This document shows positions 1 through 10,083 of a stretch of DNA of 64,000 nucleotides, in pieces. Source of the stretch: Chloroflexota bacterium (GTDB taxonomy: Bacteria > Chloroflexota > Chloroflexia > Thermomicrobiales > UBA6265); the NCBI GenBank assembly GCA_023389575.1, contig JAEWEG010000015.1:1-64000 (forward strand), written 5' to 3'. Position numbers and translations under genes: made by a program. Numbering within the stretch: position 1 is the stretch's first letter; the number at the start of each line of letters is the position of its first letter. The notes below the pieces were generated by a model that was not told the origin of the DNA, searched no databases, and was given only the letters and a program-made list of their open reading frames with translations.

Positions 1-87
1 CCAATCATCACGAGTTAACCGTGTCTATCGGTCGACCAGCGATAATGCCCGCTGATTCGCACCCTCACCAGGCAGGAACCATCCACC

Positions 88-1350
88 TTGAGCGCCCCGA
101 CCGCCCTCGACCGAAGACTTTCGACCACCGACGCCGTCGTCATCGGGCTTGGGTCCATGATGGGCGCCGGTGTCTTCGCCGCGTTCGGTCCGGCCGCACG
201 GTCCGCCGGAAGCGGGCTCCTCATCGGCCTGGCCATCGCCGCCGTGATCGCCTATTGCAACGCCATCGCGTCTGCCCAGCTTGCCGCCCAGTACCCCACC
301 TCCGGCGGAACCTATGTCTATGGTCGCGAACGTCTTGGTCACTGGTGGGGATTCGCCGCTGGCTGGGCGTTCATCGTGGGCAAGACCGCCTCCTGCGCCG
401 CCATGGCAATGACCGTCGCCGCCTATGCGACCTCCGGACCCTGGTGGGTCGAGCGGCTGGTCGCCATCGCCGCCGTGATCGGGTTGACCGCCCTCAACCT
501 GCGCGGCATCACCCGTACGGCTCGGGCCACGATGGTGCTCGTCGCGATCACCTTCGCCTGCCTCGCGACGATCGTGATCGCGATCCTCGCCTTCGGGGAT
601 ACGAGTGGCGACAACATCGGAGGGTGGTCAGCCTTCGGGGACAGCGGGCTGTATGGAATCCTCCAGGCGGCTGGGCTGCTCTTTTTCGCCTTCGCCGGCT
701 ACGCGCGCATCGCCACCCTTGGCGAGGAAGTTCGTGATCCGCGTCGGGCAATCCCCCGCGCGATCCCGATGGCGCTCTTTATCACGGTCGTTGTGTATAC
801 GGTCATCGGTATCACCATCCTGCTCGCCGCCGGCCCGGAACGCCTGGCGAACTCCACGGCTCCGCTGGTCACCGCCGTCGAGGCGGCCGGAGTCGGCGAC
901 ATCGAAGGGGTTGTGCGCATCGGCGGGCTGGTCGCCAGCCTGGGGGCGCTCCTCGCCCTGATCGCCGGGATCGGCCGAACCAGTCTCGCCATGGCCCGTG
1001 AGCGGGACCTTCCCGGCTGGTTCGCGGAGGTCCATCCCCGGTACAAGGTGCCGCATCACGCCGAAATCGTGCTCGCCGGACTTGTCTGCGCCATCGTGCT
1101 CGTGGCGGATGTCCGCGGCGCGATTGGCTTCTCATCCTTCGGCGTCCTGCTCTACTACGCCATCGCCAATGCCTCCGCCTTCACACAGGACAACGCGAAC
1201 CGGTTGTGGCCGCGCTGGCTCAACGTGCTCGGACTTGCCGGTTGCCTGGTCCTCGTCGCGACCCTGCCGTGGCAGTCGAGCGCCGTTGGCCTCGTGGTGA
1301 TCGTCGCCGGCCTGCTTGGACGGTTTCTCGTTCTACTGCGTGCTGGCTGA
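88..1350 (+). CDS. APC-family amino acid permease
   Basis: This is a 420-residue, strongly hydrophobic protein with about 12 predicted membrane spans. The first span carries the APC-superfamily glycine motif (GLGSMMGAGVF, residues 20-30), and SGGTYVYGRE follows at about 72-81, as in amino acid/polyamine transporters. It probably imports amino acids or amines by proton or sodium symport at the inner membrane; the substrate cannot be read from sequence. The start is TTG at 88, with AGGAA about 10 bases upstream and no better in-frame start before the hydrophobic region. The 87 bases before it hold no gene. The gene stands alone, followed on the same strand by an acetyltransferase. It is slightly shorter than most APC permeases (450-500), with a very short C-terminal tail. 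Confidence 0.85.
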   Translation: MSAPTALDRRLSTTDAVVIGLGSMMGAGVFAAFGPAARSAGSGLLIGLAIAAVIAYCNAIASAQLAAQYPTSGGTYVYGRERLGHWWGFAAGWAFIVGKTASCAAMAMTVAAYATSGPWWVERLVAIAAVIGLTALNLRGITRTARATMVLVAITFACLATIVIAILAFGDTSGDNIGGWSAFGDSGLYGILQAAGLLFFAFAGYARIATLGEEVRDPRRAIPRAIPMALFITVVVYTVIGITILLAAGPERLANSTAPLVTAVEAAGVGDIEGVVRIGGLVASLGALLALIAGIGRTSLAMARERDLPGWFAEVHPRYKVPHHAEIVLAGLVCAIVLVADVRGAIGFSSFGVLLYYAIANASAFTQDNANRLWPRWLNVLGLAGCLVLVATLPWQSSAVGLVVIVAGLLGRFLVLLRAG

Positions 1351-1437
1351 CACGCCCGCCGGTTCCTCTCGCCACGAACACCCACGTGCATCACAATGCA
1401 CCGAACGGCCAAAGTCGAGTACCCACGAGGAGACCCC

Positions 1438-1998
1438 GTGACCGCCCCCGAACCCGCTCCGCGACCCGCCCAACTCCAGATGATCCGCCCCCACCTCGTG
1501 GACGAACCGGCCCTGCCGCCACTTCCCGCCGGATATGCCATCCGCGTCGCCGACGGTGACCAGGACGAGCGCGATCTGTCCCATGTTCTCACCACATCGT
1601 TCGAGGAAGAGTGGTCGGTGGAACGCGTGCGCTCTTCGCTGACCGCCGCTCCAGACGTGCTCGCCGTCTACGTCGTCACCTGGAACGATCGCCCCGTCGC
1701 CACCGCTTCCAGCCGGTACGACGCGGAGAAGTTTCCCGGCATGGGCTACGTCCACTGGGTTGGTGGCTTGCCCGAGCATTCCGGACACGGACTCGGCTCG
1801 GCCCTGATGGCACGGCTGCTTCAGGACTTCCGCGATCGCGGCTACGAATCGGCCGTCCTCGAAACCGACGACCAGCGCCTGCCCGCGATCAAGGTTTACC
1901 TCCGGCACGGGTTTCTGCCCGTGTACGACGTGAAGGGCGAAGATCATCGCCCTCGCTGGGTATCGGCGTTCCAGCGCCTCCTGGCTCCTCGGGGATAG
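1438..1998 (+). CDS. GNAT-family N-acetyltransferase
   Basis: With the GTG start at 1438 (AGGAG just upstream) this is a 186-residue protein; an ATG at 1396 in the same frame has no ribosome site. The acetyl-CoA pyrophosphate loop is visible as SGHGLGSAL at about residues 115-123. It is followed by the usual GNAT helix and a C-terminal strand pattern (AIKVYLRHGFLPVYD). The fold transfers an acetyl group from acetyl-CoA to an amine; the acceptor is unknown. It lies 87 bases after the permease, so co-transcription is possible but unproven. It is convergent with the large secreted protein downstream. Confidence 0.8.
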   Translation: MTAPEPAPRPAQLQMIRPHLVDEPALPPLPAGYAIRVADGDQDERDLSHVLTTSFEEEWSVERVRSSLTAAPDVLAVYVVTWNDRPVATASSRYDAEKFPGMGYVHWVGGLPEHSGHGLGSALMARLLQDFRDRGYESAVLETDDQRLPAIKVYLRHGFLPVYDVKGEDHRPRWVSAFQRLLAPRG

Positions 1999-2065
1999 GC
2001 GCTCGGCCTCTCTTCGCCAGAGAATTGGCGATCTCGCGCCAACGTAATATGGCACCTTTTCGTAG

Positions 2066-2086
2066 GGGAGGGCCTCGTGCCCTCCC
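2066..2086. terminator. Hairpin between convergent genes, in a CGTAGGGG-type repeat
   Basis: An 8-bp perfect stem (GGGAGGGC / GCCCTCCC) with a CTCGT loop lies between the convergent acetyltransferase and PPC/VWA genes. It begins just after CGTAGGGG, a string that recurs at the start of the repeat near 31.28 kb. There is no uridine run, so it may be a dispersed repeat acting as a bidirectional terminator. Confidence 0.45.
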
Positions 2087-2115
2087 AGGTTTCCACCGTT
2101 CACGCTCCTTACCGC

Positions 2116-5100
2116 TCAGCCGCCCGGGATCGTCACCGATGTCGGCTGTCCAGGCGACACCGTCACGTCGTCGATCACGATCTCCGGATTGCTCCGGATC
2201 ACCACCTGGTAGGTGCCGGGCGGAATCGCCACCGCGTCACCGCCTACCTGGCCACTGGCAACCACCGACCCGTTGAGATCCACCACGTCGAAGGTTGGCA
2301 TCACCGCCTGGGCGACCGCGCTGTTCAACTCGTCGGCGTTCCCGGCGTCGATGTACTGGCCGTTGCCCAACCGCGCCCACTCCGTGAACGTCGCCTGAAG
2401 GGCTGGGTCGTCGATCGCGAACCCGACGATGTTCACCCGCACGTCCACGCCGCTGTCGGTTAGTGCCTGGATCGCCGCCGCCGGGTCACCGTCACAGGTT
2501 TCCTCCCCATCCGTCACCAGCACCACGATCTTTGGCCCGGTACCGGTCAGATCTCCCGCGACCGCCTCCAGAGCCGCTCCGATTGGTGTCCGCACCAGGT
2601 TCACAATCGGCAGGTTGGCGATGGTGTCGGCCATCGCCGTCGGGTCGAGCGGGCTGGCCGGAACCGCCAGGATCGTTTCGCAGGAGTCGGGCGTATCCCC
2701 GAACGTCCGTAGCGACACCGTCGTCCCGGCCGGGATCGTCGTTGTCACCAGGTCGATGAGCGACGTCTTCGCCACATCGGCCCGGGTTTGGCCCTCCAGG
2801 TCCTGCAACATGCTGCCCGACGTGTCGAGGATGATCGCTACCTGTCCATCCGCCGGCGCGGGAAGCGATACCGTCTCGTCGTCCACCACCGGTGGGGCGA
2901 GCACCTGGATCGAACCGTCTGGTTCAGGCGTCGGTGTCGGCTCCGGAGTCGCGGTTGGCTCCGGCGTGGGTGTTGGCGCGGGTGTCGGCGATGGTTCGGG
3001 CGGCGCGGTCTGGTACGAGATCGAGTAGATCGAGGGGCGTCGCAGTTCGGTCGCCGCCCGGCTGAACGCCACATCCATTTCGCCCTGGCTGCGCACGTAG
3101 ACGTAGTTGCCGCTGTTCACCATCGACCAGTCCTGAAGCAGGTCCTGGCCCACTGGCGAGCCCTGGGTTCCCGAGATGTGCACCGCGAAGATGCGGGGCG
3201 CTGTCGACTCCAGACCTGACCATAGGCTCTCAGGAATCGGACCGTTTTCGGCGTCCGTGATCAGGATGATCGCTCGGTTGCCTTCCCGCTCGATCAACCC
3301 GGCGTTGGCCTCCACAATCGCGCCCTCGGCATCGCTGGACACGCTGGTTCGCGGGTAGTTGATGATCGTGCTCTGCAGGAAATACGGATCGTCCACCCAT
3401 TCGTCCAGCAGCAGACGCTCTCCGAACGGCAGGATGTTCACGGCCTCCCTTCCTGGCAATACGTCGCCCGCGAATCGGGTCAGGCCCTGGTAGACGGCGG
3501 GTTCCAGCGCCCCGATGCTCGCACTCGTGTCGAAGGCGAAAACCACCGAGGTCGGCGGTTGCGTCACCCGGAGGTGATAGGTCGCTCCTGGCTCCACGGT
3601 GGCGCGCACCTGGTGAACGCTCGCCGAAACGGGCGTCACGGTCACCGGAATCTCGTTCCCTTCGGCATCCAGCAGGGTCGCCGTCACGCCCAGCGCCGGA
3701 ATTCCTTCAAGTGTTACGTCGAGTATGCCCTCCCCCGCCGGAACGGTGATCTCGAACCAGTCCTCGTCAGCGGTGACCGCCGCCGAATCGGTGTGGACCA
3801 CGTCTGGCGAGAGCGTCGTGGCCGTCCCGGCGTCGTTTCCGGCGTCTTCGTCCAGCGAGACCGGGTCTGGATTGACCGACCGCTCGTAGAAGGCATCGCT
3901 ACGATACGTGCCCCATTCGCCGAGCACCGAACGGTACGAATCGTCCGCCGGTAGCTCAAAGACCGTGATCTGGTCGGGAAGCTCCCACGTCACCGTGTCG
4001 CTCCCCTCTTCCATATTCCCCGGCCCGACGGCTGTTATCCGAATGAACCTGGCCCATGGCTCGTCGTCCAGCGTCACCGTCGAGCGTCCCGCCGAATCCC
4101 GCTCCAGTTCATATTCGCCCACCGCCGTCCACGGCCCAACCGGGCTCGACGTGCTCGTTTCCACCAGTACATGGCCAAACCGCGCCGCCGGGTCACTTTC
4201 GGGTGGGTCGAGCCATTCCAGGCTGGTTATGCGCGCCGCCCGATTGTGATGGAACCCGATCGTGATCGAGGGCGCGGTCCCCGAATTCGCCACGGCCTCC
4301 TGAGGTTGCCCATCCGCCGAAAGCAACAGCGGAGCCTGGTCGGTGTAGCCGAATGGCGGGTCGACCGTCACTACATGACCACCCGCGAGCGGATCGGCGA
4401 TGTTGAGCGGCGCGGGAAGGGTCCAGCCGGGTTCGGCGATCACCTTCCACTCGCCGATCGTCACGCCTCCCGCCTGGAGCGACAGCGGAGAGATCACTCG
4501 CAGGCGCGCGAACCGCGCCTGCATCGGCGAGTCCAGCACGAACACCTGCTCCACCTGTCGCGAATCCAGGCGCCCGCCCAGCACTGGGGTAAAGGTTGCG
4601 CCATCCATCGATAGCTCGAGCTCGAACTCCGCCAGCTGCATGTCCTTCCGCGTGTCGGACCCCACCGGGAACAGCACGATTCCCACAACCGGTACAGGTT
4701 CCTCCCCGGCCAGGTCGATCGTCAGATCGGCGGGCAACTCCTCGGCACCGATCCTGATCCCATCGCCAGTCGAGATCAGTTCGTTGAACAGCAGCGACTG
4801 GTCCGCAAGGTCGGCTTCGTCCGCCGTTACCGGCGACGCGCCCAGCCCCATCCACGCCACATTGAGCCCGCCAAGGAGGTTGGCGGGAACCGGGTCCCAT
4901 GGCTCCGGGTTGAGCGGCGGCGCGTCCGTGCCTGGAGTGACGATCCCCGTCGCGCTGGCCGCCAGGTCGTCGCTGGCGGCTTCCACCGCCACGAAAATCG
5001 GCTGGTCGGCCCGCGAATCGGGGGCCACGTGCACGGCCACGTCCGCTGAAACCTGTTCCCCGGGGCCGATCGAGACGCTTTCCGGGCTGAATGCCACTCG

Positions 5101-7554
5101 CCAGTCCGCGTGCCCCGTCAACGCGGAAAGTCGCACCTCAACGGGCACGTTACTCGTGTTCTCCAGCGTCAGGCTTCCCTCCACCACCTGACCTGTCGCC
5201 CAGTACGCGGCGGGCGATTGTTCTCCGAGGTCCAGTGTCGCCACGATCGTGCCATCCGAACCTGGAGCCGGCGTCCCGGTAATACTTCCCGGTTGGTCCA
5301 ACGGGTCGATCCGAATGTCGTACGGGCCGCTCCCGGTCACTTCCACGAAGACGAGTTGGCCAGCGGGCACATTCACAAGCGACTGCCCCGCCTCGGTGCC
5401 GAGCACCGCCGGCAGCGTGATCGTCGTGGTCTGGTCATCGGTGAACACCCGCAGGTTGACGGTGATACCGTCCGGATACGTCACCACCACTTGCCCCTCT
5501 TCGTCGAAGGGCTCCATCGTGTACCAGTCGGTATCCCGCGTTACCGGGTCGAGCGTGCCGGACACCGCCCACGACGCCGGAAGTGGCGATGCCGTGAATG
5601 CGTCGTCGTTCGGTTCCAGGTCATCGGGGAGTTGGAACGGATTTCCGGGTGTAAGGCTCACCCGGTATGGTTCCTGGCTGACCGTGGTCGGGCTTAGCCG
5701 GAACGTGTAGTCGCCCGCGGGAAGCCAGCCGCTCCATACCAGGTCCTGGCCTGGCTCAACGCTCGACAGGGTCACAACGTTGGCGGCGCCGCCGTCGTCA
5801 AGATTGAGGTAGCTCAGGCCATCAGTCGGCACCTCGACAGTCAGGGTGAGATACGTGTCTCCCTGCAGTGAGAACCGGTATGTGTCGACATCCTGGCGGC
5901 TGGCCAGCCGGCCCATCCTCTCTTCCAGCAGGGTGATAGGCTGCGAGCGGTCGATGGAGTCGTTCGGTTCGAGTTCGAACGATGGGTCTGGTGGTCCCAG
6001 TGGCGTGACCGTCAGCGTGTAGTCGCCGCTGTAGCCGAACACCCGCACGTAGTGGTCCCCAGGAAGCAGATAGGCGTCGTAGATAACGAACGTCGGCTCG
6101 GCGACCGTGGCCGACATGAGCTGCCGTCCGTTGGTGTCGAGCAGCGACAGCGTGCTGATACCTGGACCGTCCGCTTCGATCATCCAGAGCTGGGGTTCGC
6201 CGGATACCGTCATCCCGAACACGTCGGAATCCTCGTCCCCCAGCCGCCCGGCGCTGGCAAAACCGTCTCCTTCGGGCCGCAAGGGCGAGGCAAACTCGAC
6301 CGTTTCGTTCGGCTCGGCCTCGAACCCTTCCACCGCCTCGCCGGTGACATCGATTTTGAGGGTGTACGGGTTGGCCGGGTCAGCCTGGCCGCTCACCGTG
6401 AGGAAGTACGTCGATTCCGCCAGTACCATGTCGATGAGTGAGAGTCCCGCCTCACCTTCCGCGCATCGAAGGTCGGCCCCGGTCGAATCGACCAGGCACA
6501 GTCTCCGCGTGATGCCGCCCTGCCAGATCAGCCGGAAATCGGTCAACCTCCCCGCCAGCGAGGCATCCACCGCAAACGCGTACACGTCCACATCTCGGTC
6601 CGAGGGCTGTGTCGCGAGCCGGCCCGTCAGCGTCAGCGAGTCCCCATCCATGGTGAGCGGCATGGCGGCTTCCACCGACTCGTTGGGCTCGTCTTCCGCT
6701 TGCGTGATCCGTGGGGTCCCCGCCGTGGCGGTCAGAAGCCACGGAACGGGTATCTCATCCCAGGTCCGCACCGTCACCAGGTATGATCCGGCGTCCAGCC
6801 CCACATCGGGCACGGTCACGATCCCATGAGACGGGGTTGAGCCTGTCAGCAGGGTCATTCCGCTCTCGTTCGCGAGCGTCCACTCCACACGCGTGCCGAC
6901 CGGCGCCTGAAGCATTAGGTTCAGATGGTTCGCCGCCACGGTGTCGTCCACGGTCCACTCGACCGTCGTGCTCGCCGCCTCCGAGACCACCGTGAGATCG
7001 GGCGATCCGGAAATGTTGATGGTCTCACCGCTCATGACCTCAGGGAGTGGCTCCCCCTCGTCGATGGTCAGCGTGTAGGGGACGCGAGACTCGAGCTCGC
7101 TGGAGGCGACCGCGATGTAGTAGGTTCCCGGGAGGAGCAGCACATTGGCCGCGACCGTGGGTGAGGCCACGGCGCTCCCCGCCGAAACCAGCTTCGTCGC
7201 GGAGAGCAACTCACCCGCGTCTCCGAAGTCGACATCGTAGATCTCGATGAGGCCGACATGTTCCGGGATCGCGCCGAGGCCGAACGTCCAGCGTGTCATC
7301 GCCTCCGCGTCCGTCACCTCCCACCGGTACAGGTCCTGCCCGCTCCGGTCGCTGGTCGCCACCGCGCAGGCCTCGCCGGAAGGTAGCTCAATCGCGTCGC
7401 CAGGCTGGTCGTTGGGCTCGGCCACGGCCACACAGTCACCAGCCGTTCCGGGAGTCGCTGGCTGCGCCAGCGAACTCGACCAGTTCGGCACGACCATCAG
7501 GAGGGTAAGGGCCAGGATCAGGAATCGCGTGGCGTTGCTGGAACGTCGTTTCAC
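2116..7554 (-). CDS. Giant secreted PPC-repeat / double VWA protein
   Basis: About 1,812 residues. The chosen start is GTG at 7554, preceded by AAGAAGGA. This clears the upstream gene and puts a classical signal peptide (RR-rich, then FLILALTLLMVVP) at the N-terminus. Six PPC-like beta domains, each opening with an E/DPN or related motif, lie at about residues 41, 288, 415, 530, 650 and 1240. Two discoidin-like segments lie at about 965-1040 and 1095-1180. A first VWA domain (DTSAS) is near 1341, a Pro/Thr/Glu linker spans about 1518-1543, and a second VWA with an intact MIDAS motif (DTSGSM) is near 1575. A PEGA-like tail ends the chain. It probably acts outside the cell in adhesion or matrix binding. 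It lies 16 bases after the transglutaminase-like gene, so the two likely form an operon. Confidence 0.8.
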   Translation of the reverse strand: MKRRSSNATRFLILALTLLMVVPNWSSSLAQPATPGTAGDCVAVAEPNDQPGDAIELPSGEACAVATSDRSGQDLYRWEVTDAEAMTRWTFGLGAIPEHVGLIEIYDVDFGDAGELLSATKLVSAGSAVASPTVAANVLLLPGTYYIAVASSELESRVPYTLTIDEGEPLPEVMSGETINISGSPDLTVVSEAASTTVEWTVDDTVAANHLNLMLQAPVGTRVEWTLANESGMTLLTGSTPSHGIVTVPDVGLDAGSYLVTVRTWDEIPVPWLLTATAGTPRITQAEDEPNESVEAAMPLTMDGDSLTLTGRLATQPSDRDVDVYAFAVDASLAGRLTDFRLIWQGGITRRLCLVDSTGADLRCAEGEAGLSLIDMVLAESTYFLTVSGQADPANPYTLKIDVTGEAVEGFEAEPNETVEFASPLRPEGDGFASAGRLGDEDSDVFGMTVSGEPQLWMIEADGPGISTLSLLDTNGRQLMSATVAEPTFVIYDAYLLPGDHYVRVFGYSGDYTLTVTPLGPPDPSFELEPNDSIDRSQPITLLEERMGRLASRQDVDTYRFSLQGDTYLTLTVEVPTDGLSYLNLDDGGAANVVTLSSVEPGQDLVWSGWLPAGDYTFRLSPTTVSQEPYRVSLTPGNPFQLPDDLEPNDDAFTASPLPASWAVSGTLDPVTRDTDWYTMEPFDEEGQVVVTYPDGITVNLRVFTDDQTTTITLPAVLGTEAGQSLVNVPAGQLVFVEVTGSGPYDIRIDPLDQPGSITGTPAPGSDGTIVATLDLGEQSPAAYWATGQVVEGSLTLENTSNVPVEVRLSALTGHADWRVAFSPESVSIGPGEQVSADVAVHVAPDSRADQPIFVAVEAASDDLAASATGIVTPGTDAPPLNPEPWDPVPANLLGGLNVAWMGLGASPVTADEADLADQSLLFNELISTGDGIRIGAEELPADLTIDLAGEEPVPVVGIVLFPVGSDTRKDMQLAEFELELSMDGATFTPVLGGRLDSRQVEQVFVLDSPMQARFARLRVISPLSLQAGGVTIGEWKVIAEPGWTLPAPLNIADPLAGGHVVTVDPPFGYTDQAPLLLSADGQPQEAVANSGTAPSITIGFHHNRAARITSLEWLDPPESDPAARFGHVLVETSTSSPVGPWTAVGEYELERDSAGRSTVTLDDEPWARFIRITAVGPGNMEEGSDTVTWELPDQITVFELPADDSYRSVLGEWGTYRSDAFYERSVNPDPVSLDEDAGNDAGTATTLSPDVVHTDSAAVTADEDWFEITVPAGEGILDVTLEGIPALGVTATLLDAEGNEIPVTVTPVSASVHQVRATVEPGATYHLRVTQPPTSVVFAFDTSASIGALEPAVYQGLTRFAGDVLPGREAVNILPFGERLLLDEWVDDPYFLQSTIINYPRTSVSSDAEGAIVEANAGLIEREGNRAIILITDAENGPIPESLWSGLESTAPRIFAVHISGTQGSPVGQDLLQDWSMVNSGNYVYVRSQGEMDVAFSRAATELRRPSIYSISYQTAPPEPSPTPAPTPTPEPTATPEPTPTPEPDGSIQVLAPPVVDDETVSLPAPADGQVAIILDTSGSMLQDLEGQTRADVAKTSLIDLVTTTIPAGTTVSLRTFGDTPDSCETILAVPASPLDPTAMADTIANLPIVNLVRTPIGAALEAVAGDLTGTGPKIVVLVTDGEETCDGDPAAAIQALTDSGVDVRVNIVGFAIDDPALQATFTEWARLGNGQYIDAGNADELNSAVAQAVMPTFDVVDLNGSVVASGQVGGDAVAIPPGTYQVVIRSNPEIVIDDVTVSPGQPTSVTIPGG

Positions 7555-7570
7555 CTTGCCATCCTTCTTG

Positions 7571-9862
7571 TCAGGCCGCTGGAGCAATAGGGCTGCAACC
7601 GCTAATCAGCCCGAGTGCCGCCGCGTTGGCCGCGCCCAGCTTTACCCATCCCGATATCGGACTCGGCTCCATGTGAATCACGACAATGGAGCCAACCACC
7701 ACGGCAACAAGCGCTCCAAGGCACTTGTATACTTCCACCCGCGCCCACCATGCCTTCGCCCAGGTCACGATGTATTCGACGATCGGACCGCCCAACGCGC
7801 CGCCGCGCAGGGGTGTCCTCGCCGAGACGGAGCCGCCCCCGCTGTCCATCTGGTCGCGGGTGGAGCCTGTCAGAGGGTCAATTACCCACCAACCAGCGCG
7901 GACCGCGCCATCGATCTCCACGCCCTGCTCCGGCACAACGATCACCATCCCCAGATCAAGCGCCTGCTGGATCGCGGCGATCGATGCCGCCGGTAACTCC
8001 AGCACGCTCGCGTCATCTCCCTGTACCAGCGCGCGAACGGGGATGCCCGCGGCGTTGGCCTCGTCGAATACCCGGCCCACATGAATGCTGGCCATGCGCT
8101 GGTCCTCCTGCTCCGGGTCGAGTGCCCAGATGCTTGGCTCCAGCATCAGTCGCTCGGCGAGCTGGTCCACGATTCCCGCCGCCACGGCCGGATGGATCGA
8201 TGTCGCCGTCGTTGGGGTTCCTTCGCTCTCCGCGAACGACGCCGTCGCCGGGCCGTGCACCAGCAGATCCGGCTCCAGGATCAGCGGCGACCCCTCGTCG
8301 AGCGGGTCCTCTGGCCTGAAGGTGAACGCCGTTACCTGCGGGCTCGCCACCCACGAGGCGAATCCCCGCGCCCACTCCAGGTCCACTCCGAGCGCGTCGC
8401 GGAGCGTGGAGTAGGCGGGGCCCATGGTGTTCGTGCCCGCCAGCAGGTCGGTGAGTTCCTGGTCGTTGAGCGCCGTCTGGATGGGGAGACGCGCCATGTC
8501 GACACTCACGATCGTCATGGAGTCGAGTCCCGCGACCGTCGTGCTGCCGTCGGAGCGGGTGATCAGTTCGACCGAAGCCATCTGGGTGAGGTCGAGTTCT
8601 TCCTCCAGTCTTTGCTCCGCCGTGAACCGGTCGAACCAGGGCCGCTCCACCGTGATCGGCTCCATGCCCGGGCTCACCACGTCGATCCCGTACCAGAGGG
8701 CGATCGTTTCACCCTCTCCTGGTGCGCCATCACCGGCCGGGTCTTCCTCGAACAGCCCGAGCACGCCCTCTTCGTTCGAGCCGAAGACCACCGGAGTCGA
8801 GGCGGCTTCCTCCTCCGTCCCAAACACGATAGCCGGGTTGAAACTGATTTCCGCCTCGAACAATCTCGTCAGCGACTGTCCCAGCGCCTCGAGTCCCTCG
8901 GTCGGGATCACCATGAACGAAACCGGCAGATTGATGAGCTGGTCGCTGGTGAACTCCTTCGTGACCGCTTCGCGGCGCTGGGCCGAGCCACCCTGCACCT
9001 CTTCGGCGATGATTCGGAACCGCACGATGTGCGACATCTCGGGCGGAAGTTCGGTTACGGTTTGCGCCACGGTGGCGTGCTCGTAATTTGTTGAGTCCGC
9101 GGGGAATGACGGGTCGAGCGTGGTCCAGTTCGGCCCATCCGGCGTTTGTACCCATACATGCTGGTCGACTTCCATCAACGGAATCGGAGATCCCGGTTCC
9201 GGCAGCGTCACGCCCGCCGCATCGAGTGCGTCTAGGATCGTGGTTGCCGTGGCGTCGAACCATTCGGCGGTTTTCGCGCGGCTGGCCTCGGCGACGTCGG
9301 TTGCCTCGTCCAGCATGGCTTGCACCTCGGGCGTCAGGTCTGGTGCTGGGGGAGGTTCGGCGGCCGGATCGAACCCATACGATGCGGCGGCGCGGGCGTC
9401 GAACGCCGCTTGCGCGCGTTCACGTGACCCGCTCGTAAGCCGCGCGAGTTCCTCGGTCGCCTCCGCCGAGAGCGAGCCAATCGCGAACCGGAACGGCAGC
9501 TGGGAGGCCTCCAGCAGCGCGGCCAGCAGGACCGCCTGGTCCGCGGAGTTTCCGGCCCGCGCCCATAGCGTCCCCTTCGCGCCCCGCAATACGCCAGCGT
9601 AGCTCTCATAGTGAATCTCGTCGCGCACGAAGGCGAAGATCGACTCCTGGTCGTAGCCGAAACGGGCCGCCAGGTCCGGGATCGGGTCCGACGGCGGCGT
9701 GGAGGTCACCGGCGGCGGTGGTGGCGTCGAGTCGATCTGGCCCGCCACCTGTCCGGCCAACGCGCCCGCGCCAAACACGGAGGCCGCCACACCCCCGACT
9801 CCCTTGATCACCTTCCTGCGATCGATGGTGTGGGATGTCGGTGAGGTCGTCTGGCGGTCCAT
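7571..9862 (-). CDS. Exported transglutaminase-like protein lacking the catalytic Cys
   Basis: 763 residues from ATG 9862, which has AGGAG 7 bases upstream (an ATG at 9895 is poorer). A twin-arginine-like leader (IDRRKVIKGVGG) precedes a Pro-rich stretch. A transglutaminase-like core follows. At about residues 100-115 the sequence RAGNSADQAVLLAALL aligns with the usual catalytic segment, but Ser/Ala stands where Cys is expected. The His (DQHVWVQ, about 234) and Asp (TLDPS, about 250) positions remain. Two hydrophobic segments near the C-terminus may anchor it in the membrane. Without the Cys, cross-linking or peptidase activity is doubtful, and a structural or binding role is more likely. It is followed at 16 bases by the PPC/VWA gene, which suggests the two products work together at the cell surface. 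Confidence 0.7.
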   Translation of the reverse strand: MDRQTTSPTSHTIDRRKVIKGVGGVAASVFGAGALAGQVAGQIDSTPPPPPVTSTPPSDPIPDLAARFGYDQESIFAFVRDEIHYESYAGVLRGAKGTLWARAGNSADQAVLLAALLEASQLPFRFAIGSLSAEATEELARLTSGSRERAQAAFDARAAASYGFDPAAEPPPAPDLTPEVQAMLDEATDVAEASRAKTAEWFDATATTILDALDAAGVTLPEPGSPIPLMEVDQHVWVQTPDGPNWTTLDPSFPADSTNYEHATVAQTVTELPPEMSHIVRFRIIAEEVQGGSAQRREAVTKEFTSDQLINLPVSFMVIPTEGLEALGQSLTRLFEAEISFNPAIVFGTEEEAASTPVVFGSNEEGVLGLFEEDPAGDGAPGEGETIALWYGIDVVSPGMEPITVERPWFDRFTAEQRLEEELDLTQMASVELITRSDGSTTVAGLDSMTIVSVDMARLPIQTALNDQELTDLLAGTNTMGPAYSTLRDALGVDLEWARGFASWVASPQVTAFTFRPEDPLDEGSPLILEPDLLVHGPATASFAESEGTPTTATSIHPAVAAGIVDQLAERLMLEPSIWALDPEQEDQRMASIHVGRVFDEANAAGIPVRALVQGDDASVLELPAASIAAIQQALDLGMVIVVPEQGVEIDGAVRAGWWVIDPLTGSTRDQMDSGGGSVSARTPLRGGALGGPIVEYIVTWAKAWWARVEVYKCLGALVAVVVGSIVVIHMEPSPISGWVKLGAANAAALGLISGCSPIAPAA

Positions 9863-10018
9863 GGCCAATCTCCTGTTGAAGTGCATCGCGGGCAATCCGG
9901 CGACATCTGGCCGCCGGTTCTTCAGTTCACATCGTCATGGATCCATCGTAGGCACCGCGGTGGGCCGCGTCATACGTGAAATCACCGAGATGGGGTACGT
10001 GATTCCTGCGTGTACGCA

Positions 10019-10052
10019 AACGAGACCGGTCCATTTACGGACCGGCCTCGTT
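10019..10052 (-). terminator. Strong hairpin downstream of the acidic exported protein
   Basis: A 14-bp stem with one mismatch (AACGAGACCGGTCC against GGACCGGCCTCGTT) and a 6-base loop lies 32 bases after the stop codon of the minus-strand gene. On the minus strand it is followed by TTTG. It is a probable rho-independent terminator. Confidence 0.7.
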
Positions 10053-10083
10053 CGGCCATGCATTCGAATTGGACGTGGGGCCG

